A DNA stretch of 64,000 bases from Sthenelais limicola (taxonomy: Eukaryota > Annelida > Polychaeta > Phyllodocida > Sigalionidae): assembly GCA_942159475.1 (NCBI GenBank), contig OW804098.1, forward strand, positions 2,766,383 to 2,830,382. Direction: 5' to 3'. Of this stretch, positions 10,036 to 20,338 are shown piece by piece (position 1 is the stretch's first letter; every line of letters begins with the position of its first letter). The position numbers and the translations under genes are program-made. The notes under the pieces were generated by a model, which was not told the DNA's origin, did no database searches, and saw only the letters and a program-made list of their open reading frames with translations.

Positions 10036-13000
10036 ATGGCCGGAATGAGTGGAATAAACCCACCATCAGCACTCGTGTTAACGTCAGGAAACGTCGCAAA
10101 CAACTGGGAAACGTTCCTGTCTGAGTTTGAATGGTACTTAGATGCTATCGAGGTTCCGGAGGACAATGACAAAAGGCGACTGGCCTTGTTCTTCAACGTG
10201 GCTGGCGAGGAAGCACGGAGACTCTATAAATCCTTCACTTTCACTGACGCTGCGGATAGGAAAATATTCATCAAAGTGGTCAAGATGTATGATGACTATT
10301 GTACACCGAGGACGAATCTGACTTTTGAGCGACATCAGTTTCTCACGAGGAAACAAAAGGAGGGTGAATCGCTCGACGCATTCTACGCAGACCTGCGTTA
10401 TATGGCTACCTCGTGCCAGTGGGGCACTATCGAGGAAGTGTTATTGTGCCAAATATTGGTGAGTGGACTCAGAAACTTCTCACTGAAAGAACGATTATTA
10501 CGAAGGCCCGATTTAAAGTTAGAGGATGCTGTTGCGTTTGCTAAAGCAGCCATGGCGAGTAGCAAAGAGGCGCAGCTCATGGCCGCAGAAGTGACAGTCA
10601 CAGAGTCGGTCAACGTGGTGTCACGAGGTCCGTCGAGCAGATCGGCTGTCGCCACTGTCAACCAACCCGGGAGAGATGCTAGGCAGAAGGAATACAACTG
10701 CAAGAGATGCGGGACCAGGCACGCATGGAGGAACTGTAAGGCCTGGAATCACACGTGTAAGAAATGCAATAAGAAGAGTCACTTCGAAGCCCAGTGTTAC
10801 GCCAAGGTCTCGGAAGTCACAGTGGACGAACAAGATTCAGATTCCGGAGATTTCTACATCGGACAAGTGGAAGTAGATGAAATCAGACTGAGTAAGTCGT
10901 CAAAATGGGTCAGCACATTGAATATTGAAAATGTTGCAGTTATTGTAAAGCTGGACACTGGCGCGGGTGTTAATTTGTTAAACATAAAGGACTTTCAAGA
11001 GGTGTCCAAGAATGCTAAGTTAAAACCAGCAAATGTTAGGCTAAAAGATTATAACGGAAAAGAAATACGCACGTTTGGTAAAGTAGTTTTGCGTGTCAAT
11101 CTCAGAAGTGAAAGAACTGTACCAGTACTGTTTTTAGTGTGTGAAGGATCGAGTTTGTTAAGTGGGGATACCAGTGAAAATCTAGGGTTCCTCAAGCGAA
11201 TTGATCAGGTGGACGCAGAAATAACAGGTGGTATTGAAAATGATGTTGATGCTTATGAATGTTTCGAAACAAGAAAGGGAACCACTGAACTCTCTACCAT
11301 TCCAGTATGTTATGATATACAACTCAAAGCAGGTGCTATTCCAGTAATTAACCCTCCAAGAAGGGTACCTGTAGCAATCAGGGAAGATCTAAGATCTGAA
11401 TTATCTCGAATGGAAAAAATAGGTATAATAAAGAAGGTTGAAGCACCAACGGAGTGGGTTAACTCCATGGTTGTTGTTAAAAAACCGAATGGTAGTCTAC
11501 GAGTATGCCTTGACCCAAAGAACTTAAATGATAACTTAAAAAGGGAGCATTTTCCTTTACCAACAAGAGACGAAATTGTAGGGGAGCTCTCAGGTGCAAA
11601 GTTTTTCAGTAAGCTAGATGCTAGTCAAGCCTTTTGGCAAGTAAAGTTGTCAGAGGAATCTCAATTATTGACAACATTTTCCACCCCTTTTGGTCGATAC
11701 GCATACAGAAGACTGCCATACGGCCTTGCAAGTGCACCAGAGGTTTTTCACAGAGCGATGGTCCAAATGTTCGATGGAATTAACGGTGTAAAAATCTATA
11801 TTGATGATATTCTGGTATGGGGAAAAGATAAGGAACAACATGACCAACGGCTCAAGGAAGTTAAAGAGCGTATTATCAAATATAACCTGGCCATGAATTG
11901 GGAGAAGTGTGAGGTCTCTAAAACAAAGGTAACATTTTTAGGGGAAATACTAAGTGAACAAGGAGTGTCTCCGACTATGGAGCGAGTTGATTCAATTGTA
12001 TCCATGCCAGAACCAAAAACCAAAGAAGAACTCCAGAGAGTTCTTGGTTGTGTAACATATGTAGGTCGTTTCATTCCAAATTTTTCCACGGTATGTACTA
12101 ACATCAGACAGCTCTTATGTAAGAAAGAGGAGTGGAAGTGGACGGAGGTACACAGAAAAGAATGGCAAATGGTTAAAGATATCCTCTCGCAGCGTCCAGT
12201 TCTCGCTTATTTTGATGTAAAAAGAAGTACCAAGGTGGCAACGGATTCCTCCAAGGATGGGTTGGGAGTGGTGCTCTTACAAAGGTATGGCGACGATTGG
12301 AAGCCAATTGCATATGCATCGAGGTCATTAACTAAAAGTGAGGTTAATTATGCCCAAATTGAAAAAGAGGCACTGGGTGTAGTGTTTGGATGCTTAAAAT
12401 TCCATAATTACATTTACGGTCTTCAGAACGTGGAAGTGGAGACAGACCACAAACCACTAATTCCCATTTCATGTAAACCCCTAAACGAATTATCACCCAG
12501 ATTACAGAGACTGTTCTTGAAGATCCAGCGGTATGATGTCAAATTCAAATGGTTACCTGGTAAATTTCTATACATACCCGACACTTTGTCGCGACTGCCA
12601 GTACATAGTCAAGGTAGCATGAAAGTAGACAAGGAGATAAGTGCTCAGGTAAATATGGTATACGACAGCATTCCAGCCTCGCAAGATCAAATGTCGAAAA
12701 TTGCGGCTGAGACTGATAAGGATGAATTATTAATGTCTGTCAAACGTTGCATTATGAATGGATGGAAAAAGGGTGAGTGCCCTAGTTATGCACAATTCAA
12801 GGACGAATTAAGTGTAGTAAATGGTGTAATCTTTAAAGGGGACAGGATTGTAATTCCCGTGACGGTACGAAAAGAAATGTTAGAACGTTTGCATGTTGGC
12901 CATTTTGGGATTGAAAGGCAACGCCGAATGGCGAGAAATGTTATGTACTGGCCGAAGATGAATCATGATATTGAAGTCCAAGTTCAAAACTGTGCAACAT

Positions 13001-13557
13001 GTTTAAGGTACAGGGCAGCACAGCCCCAAGAATCACTAATGTTGGATAATGTTTGTTGGAAGCCCTGGCAAAAAGTGGGCACTGATCTGTTTCATTTTGA
13101 AGGTAAAATTTACTTGGTAGTTATTGATTACATGAGCAATTACCCAGAAGTTGTGTTGATGTCTTCAACGGACACCAAACGTGTAGTGACTCAGTTGAAA
13201 TCTATTTTTGCTCGTCACGGTATACCTGAGATTCTTGTATCGGACAATGGTCCTCAATATGCCAGCAAGGAATTTGCCGATTTTTGTAATGAATATCAAA
13301 TAACTCATAGAACGTCCTCTCCTTATCGACCACAGTCGAATGGTAAAGCGGAAAAAGGTGTGGGGATAGTAAAGATGATGTTAAAGAAGTCCGCGTTGGA
13401 AAAGGAAGATCCCTATCTAGCCCTGTTAATGTATAGGTCCGCCCCAATGCCTTGCGGATTGTCACCTGCGGAAAAGCTTATGGGTCGAAGAATTAGAAAC
13501 TTACTACCAGTAAAAGCCAAGGTATCGGTTAAAGAGAATAAAGATCATACATGTTAG
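10036..13557 (+). CDS. Gag-Pol polyprotein of Ty3/gypsy element 1 (C-terminus lost)
   Basis: Starts at the first ATG after the LTR (MAGMSGINPP) and runs 1173 codons. Gag occupies about the first 220 residues and ends in two zinc knuckles (CKRCGTRHAWRNC and CKKCNKKSHFEAQC). Aspartic protease active site DTGA at 10954. Reverse transcriptase with YIDD at 11797. RNase H near 12240-12450 (TDSSKDGLG, ETDHKPL). Integrase has an HHCC zinc site (HVGHFG ... CATC), then catalytic D (GTDLFHF), D (VSDNGPQYA) and E (SNGKAEKGV). It stops early at 13555-13557: the integrase C-terminal module continues in another frame at about 13543 after a deletion, so this copy probably makes a truncated integrase. Gag and pol are in one frame. 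Confidence 0.9.
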   Translation: MAGMSGINPPSALVLTSGNVANNWETFLSEFEWYLDAIEVPEDNDKRRLALFFNVAGEEARRLYKSFTFTDAADRKIFIKVVKMYDDYCTPRTNLTFERHQFLTRKQKEGESLDAFYADLRYMATSCQWGTIEEVLLCQILVSGLRNFSLKERLLRRPDLKLEDAVAFAKAAMASSKEAQLMAAEVTVTESVNVVSRGPSSRSAVATVNQPGRDARQKEYNCKRCGTRHAWRNCKAWNHTCKKCNKKSHFEAQCYAKVSEVTVDEQDSDSGDFYIGQVEVDEIRLSKSSKWVSTLNIENVAVIVKLDTGAGVNLLNIKDFQEVSKNAKLKPANVRLKDYNGKEIRTFGKVVLRVNLRSERTVPVLFLVCEGSSLLSGDTSENLGFLKRIDQVDAEITGGIENDVDAYECFETRKGTTELSTIPVCYDIQLKAGAIPVINPPRRVPVAIREDLRSELSRMEKIGIIKKVEAPTEWVNSMVVVKKPNGSLRVCLDPKNLNDNLKREHFPLPTRDEIVGELSGAKFFSKLDASQAFWQVKLSEESQLLTTFSTPFGRYAYRRLPYGLASAPEVFHRAMVQMFDGINGVKIYIDDILVWGKDKEQHDQRLKEVKERIIKYNLAMNWEKCEVSKTKVTFLGEILSEQGVSPTMERVDSIVSMPEPKTKEELQRVLGCVTYVGRFIPNFSTVCTNIRQLLCKKEEWKWTEVHRKEWQMVKDILSQRPVLAYFDVKRSTKVATDSSKDGLGVVLLQRYGDDWKPIAYASRSLTKSEVNYAQIEKEALGVVFGCLKFHNYIYGLQNVEVETDHKPLIPISCKPLNELSPRLQRLFLKIQRYDVKFKWLPGKFLYIPDTLSRLPVHSQGSMKVDKEISAQVNMVYDSIPASQDQMSKIAAETDKDELLMSVKRCIMNGWKKGECPSYAQFKDELSVVNGVIFKGDRIVIPVTVRKEMLERLHVGHFGIERQRRMARNVMYWPKMNHDIEVQVQNCATCLRYRAAQPQESLMLDNVCWKPWQKVGTDLFHFEGKIYLVVIDYMSNYPEVVLMSSTDTKRVVTQLKSIFARHGIPEILVSDNGPQYASKEFADFCNEYQITHRTSSPYRPQSNGKAEKGVGIVKMMLKKSALEKEDPYLALLMYRSAPMPCGLSPAEKLMGRRIRNLLPVKAKVSVKENKDHTC

Positions 13558-13880
13558 AAATGGACAATGGTGCTATATGTCGCAGGAACAGAGTTGACAT
13601 TCTTAGAACTAATGAGAACAGAGAATTACCAGTAATGAATGATCCTCAGGAACAGGAAGAAAATGTATACACGGATACTGAACCTAAGGGAAGGGCAGAC
13701 ATTGTATCAAGCCCAATAACAAGGTCTATTGAAAAAAGAGTTTCCAAGCCTGTTCCAATAATAACAGAAAGTAATTGTAACTTAGAAAACAGTAATGTTA
13801 ACAATGCAGTCGAAAACGCAACATGTCGTAAAAGTTCAAGATTATGTAAACCAACTCAAAGGTATATTGAACAATGTTAG
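13543..13880 (+). pseudogene. Frameshifted integrase C-terminal tail of element 1
   Basis: In a frame different from the gag-pol ORF, this reads RSYMLEMDNGAICRRNRVDI followed by an acidic, polar tail ending CKPTQRYIEQC. That is the usual end of a gypsy integrase (a small beta-barrel strand, RRNR, then R..RP.RY). The 50-70 residues normally lying between the catalytic core and this point are missing, which fits a deletion plus frameshift rather than programmed frameshifting. Confidence 0.7.
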
Positions 13881-13942
13881 TCCTTTCATCATTCACTATT
13901 CTTATCTATATACTTGTTGTTTTTGTAGGTTAAAAAAGGAGA

Positions 13943-14050
13943 TGTCGGGATACTCGCTATGCGGTGCGACACTACCGCCACCTCGCGTCACTCTCTTGAA
14001 TAAACCAGTCTTAACCTAGTACTCATGCTCACGAGTTGCTTATTTATATA
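13943..14050 (+). repeat. 3' LTR of element 1
   Basis: Identical to the 5' LTR over 108 bp and followed by the TTATC target duplication. Confidence 0.9.
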
Positions 14051-14120
14051 TTATCGATCACTTCATTTGCGACAGGCAATGCCAGGGTTGGGTAACTTAA
14101 CTAACAGTAGTCCTACACTC

Positions 14121-14223
14121 TTCATCCTCCCTAGGCAGGCCCTTTATTCCGCAATGAGTTACTCCATAGTAGTACGTAGAAACTGGTTGTGGCGGAGTAT
14201 AGGGCCTGCCTAGGGAGGATGAA
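14121..14223. repeat. Near-perfect inverted repeat (hairpin)
   Basis: TTCATCCTCCCTAGGCAGGC (from 14121) pairs with its inverse ending at 14223. About 22 bp pair perfectly, then another 10 bp with two mismatches, around a loop of about 38 bp. No known element recognised. Confidence 0.65.
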
Positions 14224-14879
14224 ACTCTTGGGAGAGCATGTGCACAAGACTGTGCAGTTCTCACACAGTCTTCTTGTGTCATATAACGCATGCCCAATGG
14301 GTACGTAAATTAGTTTCTACGCCTTCAATTTAATACGTATGTGTCTGCTGAGGATATACAAGACCTAGTTGACCTAAATGCCAAACAGTAACAGGACAAG
14401 CACAAGTGACGCACAAAAATAAGTTTGGCCCGGGACTGGCGGGAGTTACGGTACACAACACCGTGAGCGATAACAGGGAAACATGGATTATTCGCATATT
14501 TAGCGAAGAACACAACAAGAGGAGGAACAGAAATCTAATAAACAAAGCACACTTACATTAACTGTGGTTGGTGTGGCCGTAGATTCAAGTTTAACGGGAG
14601 ATTTGCAGCACAGAAATTAAGATTGTCAGCAAACCACACGAGGACGGCGTAAGGCGCGTTTGCTGACTGGCAGTCGCGCGCTATACACTCGCGCAGCCTA
14701 TCCGGGGGTAGCTCTGTGTGACACAATATAGCAGTTCAATGCTCCCACTCCCTCAGTAGGCTATGCACGAGGCTATGCAACAAGTGGGGTGAAAGGGCGG
14801 GTAAATCATTTATGAAATTGGTACCACTTGTGTAATGTGTCAAACTCTTCAGAAACATTAATCTTAGAACAGAATCGAT
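14224..14879. other. Intergenic, nothing recognised
   Basis: No supported coding region. Moderately GC-rich near 14650-14700. Short ORFs have no domain that I recognise. Confidence 0.4.
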
Positions 14880-15125
14880 ATCAATTAATATCAATATCAA
14901 TATTTATTTGTCATCAGTTCCTGTAAATCCTTTCGTCAAAATTGGATGTATAAATATGTTGAATTAAAAAACACTATAATTTGTACTTTTCTCTTACAGG
15001 TAATTTATTCCATAATTTAGGGGTCTGCATCTCTTTACGTTCCCTTATATTGGTATAGGTATTTAATTTGATCATATTATAATTCCATCTGCTTGCCTAG
15101 TTGGTCTTGGCTTTTTTCTAACAAA
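14880..15125 (-). mobile_element. 3'-end relic of a LINE
   Basis: The minus strand reads NMIKLNTYTNIRERKEMQTPKLWNKLP, resembling the end of non-LTR reverse transcriptase ORFs (compare NNWNKLPIRLRSIQ in the intact LINE at 46.7 kb). It is followed on that strand by an (ATATTGAT)n-like run at about 14880-14905, a typical LINE 3' simple repeat. Only the last part is left. Confidence 0.4.
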
Positions 15126-16630
15126 CTCCAGTACCCGGGCTCCACCACATGAAGTTGTTTTGCGATACACATCAGATCCATTATTCTGACAGATATACTT
15201 CCACTTCTGCACATGGGTTGAATATAAATTTAGTTGACATGGAGGAGATTTGCTGCAGATATTGAAGAATCTATTATTTCTCTAAGACTATGAAACCCAC
15301 AAATATTGTTATTCTCTGTGTTAAAACTTCTGGTAATATGAACCGTTTGTTGGGTGTGGAAGCCCATTGTTTTTTCTTTCATGACTTTGGGCCTGCTTTG
15401 TCGTTGATGTAACTGTCTTAATAACATGATAAACCTTCAGAAATTGTTAAAAAAAAAAATGTCCTCCTAGTGCCTGTCCATTAGGATTGCTTATTATTTA
15501 TTCTCAGAAGGTATCATCCACCATCATGAAACATCATTTAACTCTAAATCCCTGTTGTTGCTGGTTCTGTACAATACATGGCACAGCTAGAAGGCCAGAG
15601 CTGTGATCAGTTGTAGAGTTTTACAATCAATAACATTGTCCTTTGTGATACATAGAATCAAATAAACACTTCCCATCTACAGGCCATTTAGGAAAGATGT
15701 GTTTGGACGTGAAGCTGAAGTCTGCCTTTATGATGAATCATTGTCCTTAATCGGTAGTATTATTGTCAGTAAATCTTTTAAAATATCTTTACTCTTTCTG
15801 GATTAATATGATTTTATTGATTACAGGTTTTAGTGTTGAGGCTAGATTTAAATCTAAATACTTCTGTTATTGTTTAGTCATTTAATGCGAAGATTTGCTC
15901 CATAATTCTCTTGGTAATTTTTATGAAGTATATGTATACACTGTTGTGGCTTGTTTTTATAAAGAATCCCTGCAGATCACTATGATTATCTTATAAATAA
16001 CATCCTCACAAGAGAAGCACATTTGTCATTATAACAACACAGTATCACTCACATCAATTCCACCAGGCATTGCCTGAGGTGCCAGCTGTAATAATTCTCC
16101 AAATATAGTCCACCACATGATAAGGTTTCCTCAGTCCCAATTGGTCCCTTCAGTATTCAGTAACCCTTGTGTATGAAATGAAATTTGTGCATGGGCCCAA
16201 TTTCGTACTTAGTCAGGGATAAGTTATGGAACGTTTCACTGATTCAATCCTAGGCCTTTTGTGGGTTTACTCGCTGATTAAATGTTGGGAAATTTTATTT
16301 AACAGTGGAAAAGCTATGTTCTTGCTATGACTTACTTTTAACAGTCTTTCCTCAGAATTTGTGTAGTCATACACCAACCACTACTCACGTTCATCCACTC
16401 CCTCCCTGCACAGGGGAGAGGAGAGAGGGGCGTGGGGAGGGTGATCGGTTGCTTTACTCCCTAGCTGTTTTGACATCACAGTTTTCTATATTTAGGTTCT
16501 ATCAGGGCAGGAGGTAACACGCTCACAGAATACGATACTCTGCTCTTGTCAAATATCACCTATATTGTTGGTTTATATGCAAATGTAACCATAGACAGTA
16601 TACAGCAGTCGGCGGACACTAGAGGGAAGG
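15126..16630. other. Intergenic with a tiny kelch relic
   Basis: Mostly nothing recognised. At 15630-15660 the bases CAATCAATAACATTGTCCTTTGTGATA... match the antisense of the ITEDNVIDL part of the kelch genes' BTB domain, so a small relic of another array copy lies here. Confidence 0.4.
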
Positions 16631-16639
16631 AGTGAAACG

Positions 16640-16662
16640 ATTGAATTGAATTGAATTGAAAA
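16640..16662. repeat. (TTGAA)n microsatellite
   Basis: About four TTGAA units in a row. Confidence 0.7.
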
Positions 16663-16920
16663 ACATTTTTACTTTCGTTGATAAACGCTGTAGAAAGAAT
16701 ATCTCTGGCGATGTGGGAGGTGTTCTAATTCTTTCTTCTGGCTTAATTTAACGATAAGTGATTCACTACGGGGTTCCAATGTTTAAATGGTTTTTTTTGC
16801 CACATCTTTTAATACAATAAATTAAGAAGGAAATCGGCGGAGAAATTGTACAAAATTGAGGTAAACCCAGTTCAAATTGAGCAGTAAATCAGATTACACA
16901 TGCAGATCAAAATTTATACT

Positions 16921-16926
16921 TTTATT
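16921..16926 (-). terminator. Polyadenylation signal downstream of the kelch pseudogene
   Basis: AATAAA on the minus strand in the same local context as the one at 175-180. Confidence 0.45.
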
Positions 16927-17029
16927 CAGTCAACTATATTTATATTAGACTCAATAGCTCAGTAGGCCTACCAATGAGAACATCCACCATGATAAGTTAC
17001 AAAATTGTAATGTGAGTGCCGTTTATCAA

Positions 17030-17884
17030 TTTTTCTCATTTTGTTCATGAATTGATTCCATGGAAGACATATTTTAACACAGTACCGGGTCAGTTCTTTT
17101 ATTCTGGCTATAGGGAAACGGTCAAGCTCGTGGTCACCTATGACAGATTTGTCCTTGATAACAACCTCGGAAGATAATCGACGATCACCTGTATGACCTT
17201 GGCAGGAATAATTTTAGCATCAAAGAGGAAACCTTCAACATTGGACACCAAACCTGCATCCCCAGTTTTTGGATCATACCAGGAGATAGTGGGATATGTT
17301 TTATAAGTATTACCTTCTGCACCATATTTCAGATCTCCCTCAGACCACATAGGAGCAGCATATAGTTGTCTCTGTATCATGGGTGCCATTTCCCAATTCT
17401 TGGTGAGAATATCAAGAAATGCGAGTTTGTTTGGAGTTTTTCCATTGGCTAAGGACTCAGTAAGTCCATCACCAGTATAGATTCTATCATTTACAACACA
17501 TGCACTCAACATAGAGGTTTTGTGCCATTCCGAGTACATTTCAGTGAATATTTCCCATTGATTTGTCTCAAAGCTGTAGCGCTCTATTTTCTTAGTATAT
17601 CTAGATTCAACAGGATTATATCCACCCAATGCATACAAAAATCCTTTGTTTTCAACAAGTAGGAATTTTACTCTGGGCTCACACATTGGTGCCAGCTCAG
17701 TCGTCTTGTATTCTCGTGGGTCAAAAATGTAGCATTTGTTTGGAACAGATTTGTTTTGGGTTTTATCCACAAGTGACCTACCACAGGTCAATAAAAAATC
17801 ATTTACTACAATAGAACCAGCATCATTAGTATCTTCGAAATCAACACTACTAACATTTTGCCATTTCACATAACACCTAGGCAT
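17030..17884 (-). pseudogene. Kelch-half pseudogene, array copy 2
   Basis: Only the kelch part is left. It begins at about the KWQNVSSVDF block (copy-1 residue 290 or so) and runs through CYIFDPREYKTTELAPM and the ISWYDPKTGDAGLVS block. At about 17190 the frame shifts: the normal C-terminus (EVVIKDKS ... RYCVKICLPWNQFM) continues in another frame. BTB and BACK are absent; upstream of 17884 lies a 40-bp minisatellite instead. It is closest to copy 1 in its 3' UTR context. Confidence 0.85.
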
Positions 17885-17897
17885 AAAATTTGCACGA

Positions 17898-18028
17898 AGT
17901 TAACTAGAGAGTGCACCAGTATGCAGGCTTATACCACAAGTTAACCAGAGTGCACCAGTATGACGTGTTATACCACAAGTTAACCAGAGAGTGCACCAGT
18001 ATGCAAGCTTATACCACATGTTAACCAG
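17898..18028. repeat. 40-bp minisatellite, about three units
   Basis: Units start at about 17898, 17939 and 17978, each with GTTAAC.AGAG..GTGCACCAGTATG and TTATACCACA. It lies exactly where the kelch pseudogene loses homology, so it marks the breakpoint. Confidence 0.75.
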
Positions 18029-18059
18029 TGTGATTAGTGTGATAATAGCAATGCAATTG

Positions 18060-18065
18060 TTTATT
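18060..18065 (-). terminator. Polyadenylation signal of kelch copy 3
   Basis: AATAAA within AAATAAACAATTGCATTGC on the minus strand, about 490 bp after the stop at 18554. The same motif and context serve copies 4, 5, 7 and 8. Confidence 0.6.
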
Positions 18066-18553
18066 TTCAATAGATACAAAATTCTTTTTGATAAATTTTC
18101 AATTGATAAGATTTCTTGTCCGTTCAGGTTAAGAAATTAGAAGACAAGACACCACTGGAGGGCGAGCAGATCTCAATGTACATAACTCAATTCAGTGAAC
18201 TTACCACTGGACACAACATCTCAGCATCAATAACAAAATACACTAGGTTTTGCTTAACCTGAATTTTTAGATAACATGAACCTTTTGTGATTTCCCTTCT
18301 GTTCTCTTCAGCTGGAATTTTAGTAAACCTGAACTGTTTCTGAGTTACTCATGAGTACAGGTTAAATGGAAAATGTTGTTTTGGGCTTTCTTCAGAAAGC
18401 TACACAAACCCACAACCATTGAAAAATCTATACAAATAGTAGAGAGGGGAATTAACGTTTTTTGGTAATCATAGATATAGATAGAGGTGATGGTATAAAT
18501 GAAACTTGTGGTTGAAGTACAGTTTTGTGTAATGGTATAAATAGCATGTAAAA

Positions 18554-20338
18554 TTACTTCTCCTCATTGGAAATGAACTGATGCCAAGGAAGACGAAGCT
18601 TAACACAGTATTCAAGAAGTAACTGGCGATCAGGTATAGAGTCAAGTTTGTTGATAATTAGGACAGACTTATCCTTTATTACAACCTCCATACCTGAGTT
18701 CTTTCTTTCCTGGTTAACACCGTCTATAAAATAAACTCTTTCATCATCTGTAACAATTCTACCATAGTTGAGGAGTGGCTCAGCACAGGACACCAAACCA
18801 CCATCTCCAGTTTTAGGGTCATACCAGTGGATGGTTGGAGTTATCTCATCAGATGTATGGCAGTTCACAGAATATATCAGATCTCCATGGGACCACATGG
18901 GAAAGCCATATGGTTGTTTCTGTGTAACAGGTGCTACACTCCAATTCTTATTGAGAATATCAAGGGATGATATTTTGTTTGCATTATGTGGAAATTCCAC
19001 AGTGTCAAAATACACTCTAGAATTTCCCTCAGAAATAAAGATTATATCATTTAAGACACATGCACTCACATCAATGAGAACTTCCCATTCAGAGTGCATT
19101 TCAGTGAATACTTCCCATTGATTTGACATGAAGCTGTAGCGCTCTATTTTCATAGGGGGATTCATATCATTATTATTAGTTCCACCCAATGCATACAAGA
19201 ATTGTTTTTGATAGACAAGTGAGAAATCCTCTCGGGGCACACACATTGAAGCCAGCTGGGTCCATTTGTATTCTCGTGGATCAAAGATATAGCATTGGTT
19301 ACTACTATCATCATTTTGAAGTTGGCCACCACAGAGGAATAAAAAGTCATTGACTACAATACATCCAGCTGCACTAATTTCTTGTACATCAACACGTTTA
19401 CCATTACACCATTTCCCTTTCGTAGCACTGTGTGCAAACCAAGTATTTTCTCCCTTGATCGCCAAAAGACAAGGTTTCATTCTAAGTCTTGTGTGACTAT
19501 TTTGGCAAAGAACTCTCTGATAAACAGGTTTAGACAGATAGTCTTGGGCGTTCTTAAGGTTTTCATTCAACATAGGATTGAGCAACAGTTCAGATTGTGT
19601 TTCAATGATGGTGTCAACTTGATTGGTGGTCATGAGGGGAAACCTGATGTGTTCCATTAGGCCAATATGGAACTGCATTCTCTCCTCAGGTTCATGTTCC
19701 AACCATTGCACAACCGCCTGGTAAAGCTTCTCTTCAGGTCCAAACATCAACTCTTCCCTACACAACAGACCCTTCATGCTATCAAAACTTAGCTTCAAGA
19801 AAGTTCCAGAGTCAATAAGTAAACTTAAGTTATCAGCCACAAAATCTTCAATTTTGTTGTAGAAATCTCTGCCAGGTGAATATAGCCTGGCTATATCCAA
19901 TATCTCCACACAGTTATCCACTGATATATTGACATCAATGTATGACAAACATGCCTTGACAGCAGTCAAAATTTGAAGATGAGCTGCAGTAGTCAGAAGG
20001 TCAATAACGTTGTCTGCAGTGATATGTAGAATCCCTGTATAAACATAATCAAGTAACAGTTGTAGCATGCCTGCATTTATTGCCTTTAGTTCCACATAGT
20101 CTTGTTGAGTTTCTTTCATGCCACTTGTGAGCATGGCATAGAAATAATCACTGACAGATGCAAGTACAACTCTGTGAACACGAAATGAGCGTCCTTCAGC
20201 TACTAAGGTGTAGTCAAAAAGAGCCTGTGACTGCCATAACTGTGTAAGACCATCAGAAATACACTGCCTCCATTCTGAAATTTGCTCTTCTAGAAGTGGA
20301 TTTGGAGTGGATGGTGTTCTACCTTGGTTAATGGACAT
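18554..20338 (-). CDS. BTB-BACK-Kelch protein, array copy 3
   Basis: An intact frame of 594 codons from the ATG at 20338 (MSINQGRTPS). A GTG-started extension upstream is rejected: the acceptor TTTTTCCAG ends at 20358 and the extension would lie in the UTR. BTB at about 38-143 (LFDYTLVAEGRSFRVHRVVL; GMKETQQ at the Cul3 face), BACK at about 148-250, kelch repeats at about 300-585 (CYIFDPREYKWTQLASM, YALGGTNNND). Its N-terminus (TPSTPNPLLEEQI) is shared with copy 4 and with the 27-codon relic at 35.7 kb. Likely an E3 ligase adaptor; substrate unknown. Confidence 0.9.
   Translation of the reverse strand: MSINQGRTPSTPNPLLEEQISEWRQCISDGLTQLWQSQALFDYTLVAEGRSFRVHRVVLASVSDYFYAMLTSGMKETQQDYVELKAINAGMLQLLLDYVYTGILHITADNVIDLLTTAAHLQILTAVKACLSYIDVNISVDNCVEILDIARLYSPGRDFYNKIEDFVADNLSLLIDSGTFLKLSFDSMKGLLCREELMFGPEEKLYQAVVQWLEHEPEERMQFHIGLMEHIRFPLMTTNQVDTIIETQSELLLNPMLNENLKNAQDYLSKPVYQRVLCQNSHTRLRMKPCLLAIKGENTWFAHSATKGKWCNGKRVDVQEISAAGCIVVNDFLFLCGGQLQNDDSSNQCYIFDPREYKWTQLASMCVPREDFSLVYQKQFLYALGGTNNNDMNPPMKIERYSFMSNQWEVFTEMHSEWEVLIDVSACVLNDIIFISEGNSRVYFDTVEFPHNANKISSLDILNKNWSVAPVTQKQPYGFPMWSHGDLIYSVNCHTSDEITPTIHWYDPKTGDGGLVSCAEPLLNYGRIVTDDERVYFIDGVNQERKNSGMEVVIKDKSVLIINKLDSIPDRQLLLEYCVKLRLPWHQFISNEEK

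Larger units (their letters stand above)
9886..14050 (+). mobile_element. Ty3/gypsy LTR retrotransposon (element 1), recent insertion
   Basis: Two LTRs of 108 bp (9886-9993 and 13943-14050) that I find identical base by base. The element is flanked by TTATC at 9881-9885 and 14051-14055, a 5-bp target duplication. A primer-binding site starting TGGTACCAGG follows the 5' LTR directly, and a purine tract (AAAAAAGGAGA) precedes the 3' LTR. Internal order is gag, protease, reverse transcriptase, RNase H, integrase, which is Ty3/gypsy order. Identical LTRs point to a young insertion. Confidence 0.93.

Noticed and set aside
18768..19121. Plus-strand frames of about 90-117 codons repeated opposite each kelch gene (for example 28009, 33957, 58101)
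   Set aside because: They are antisense shadows of the conserved kelch coding region and recur only because the genes are paralogous.
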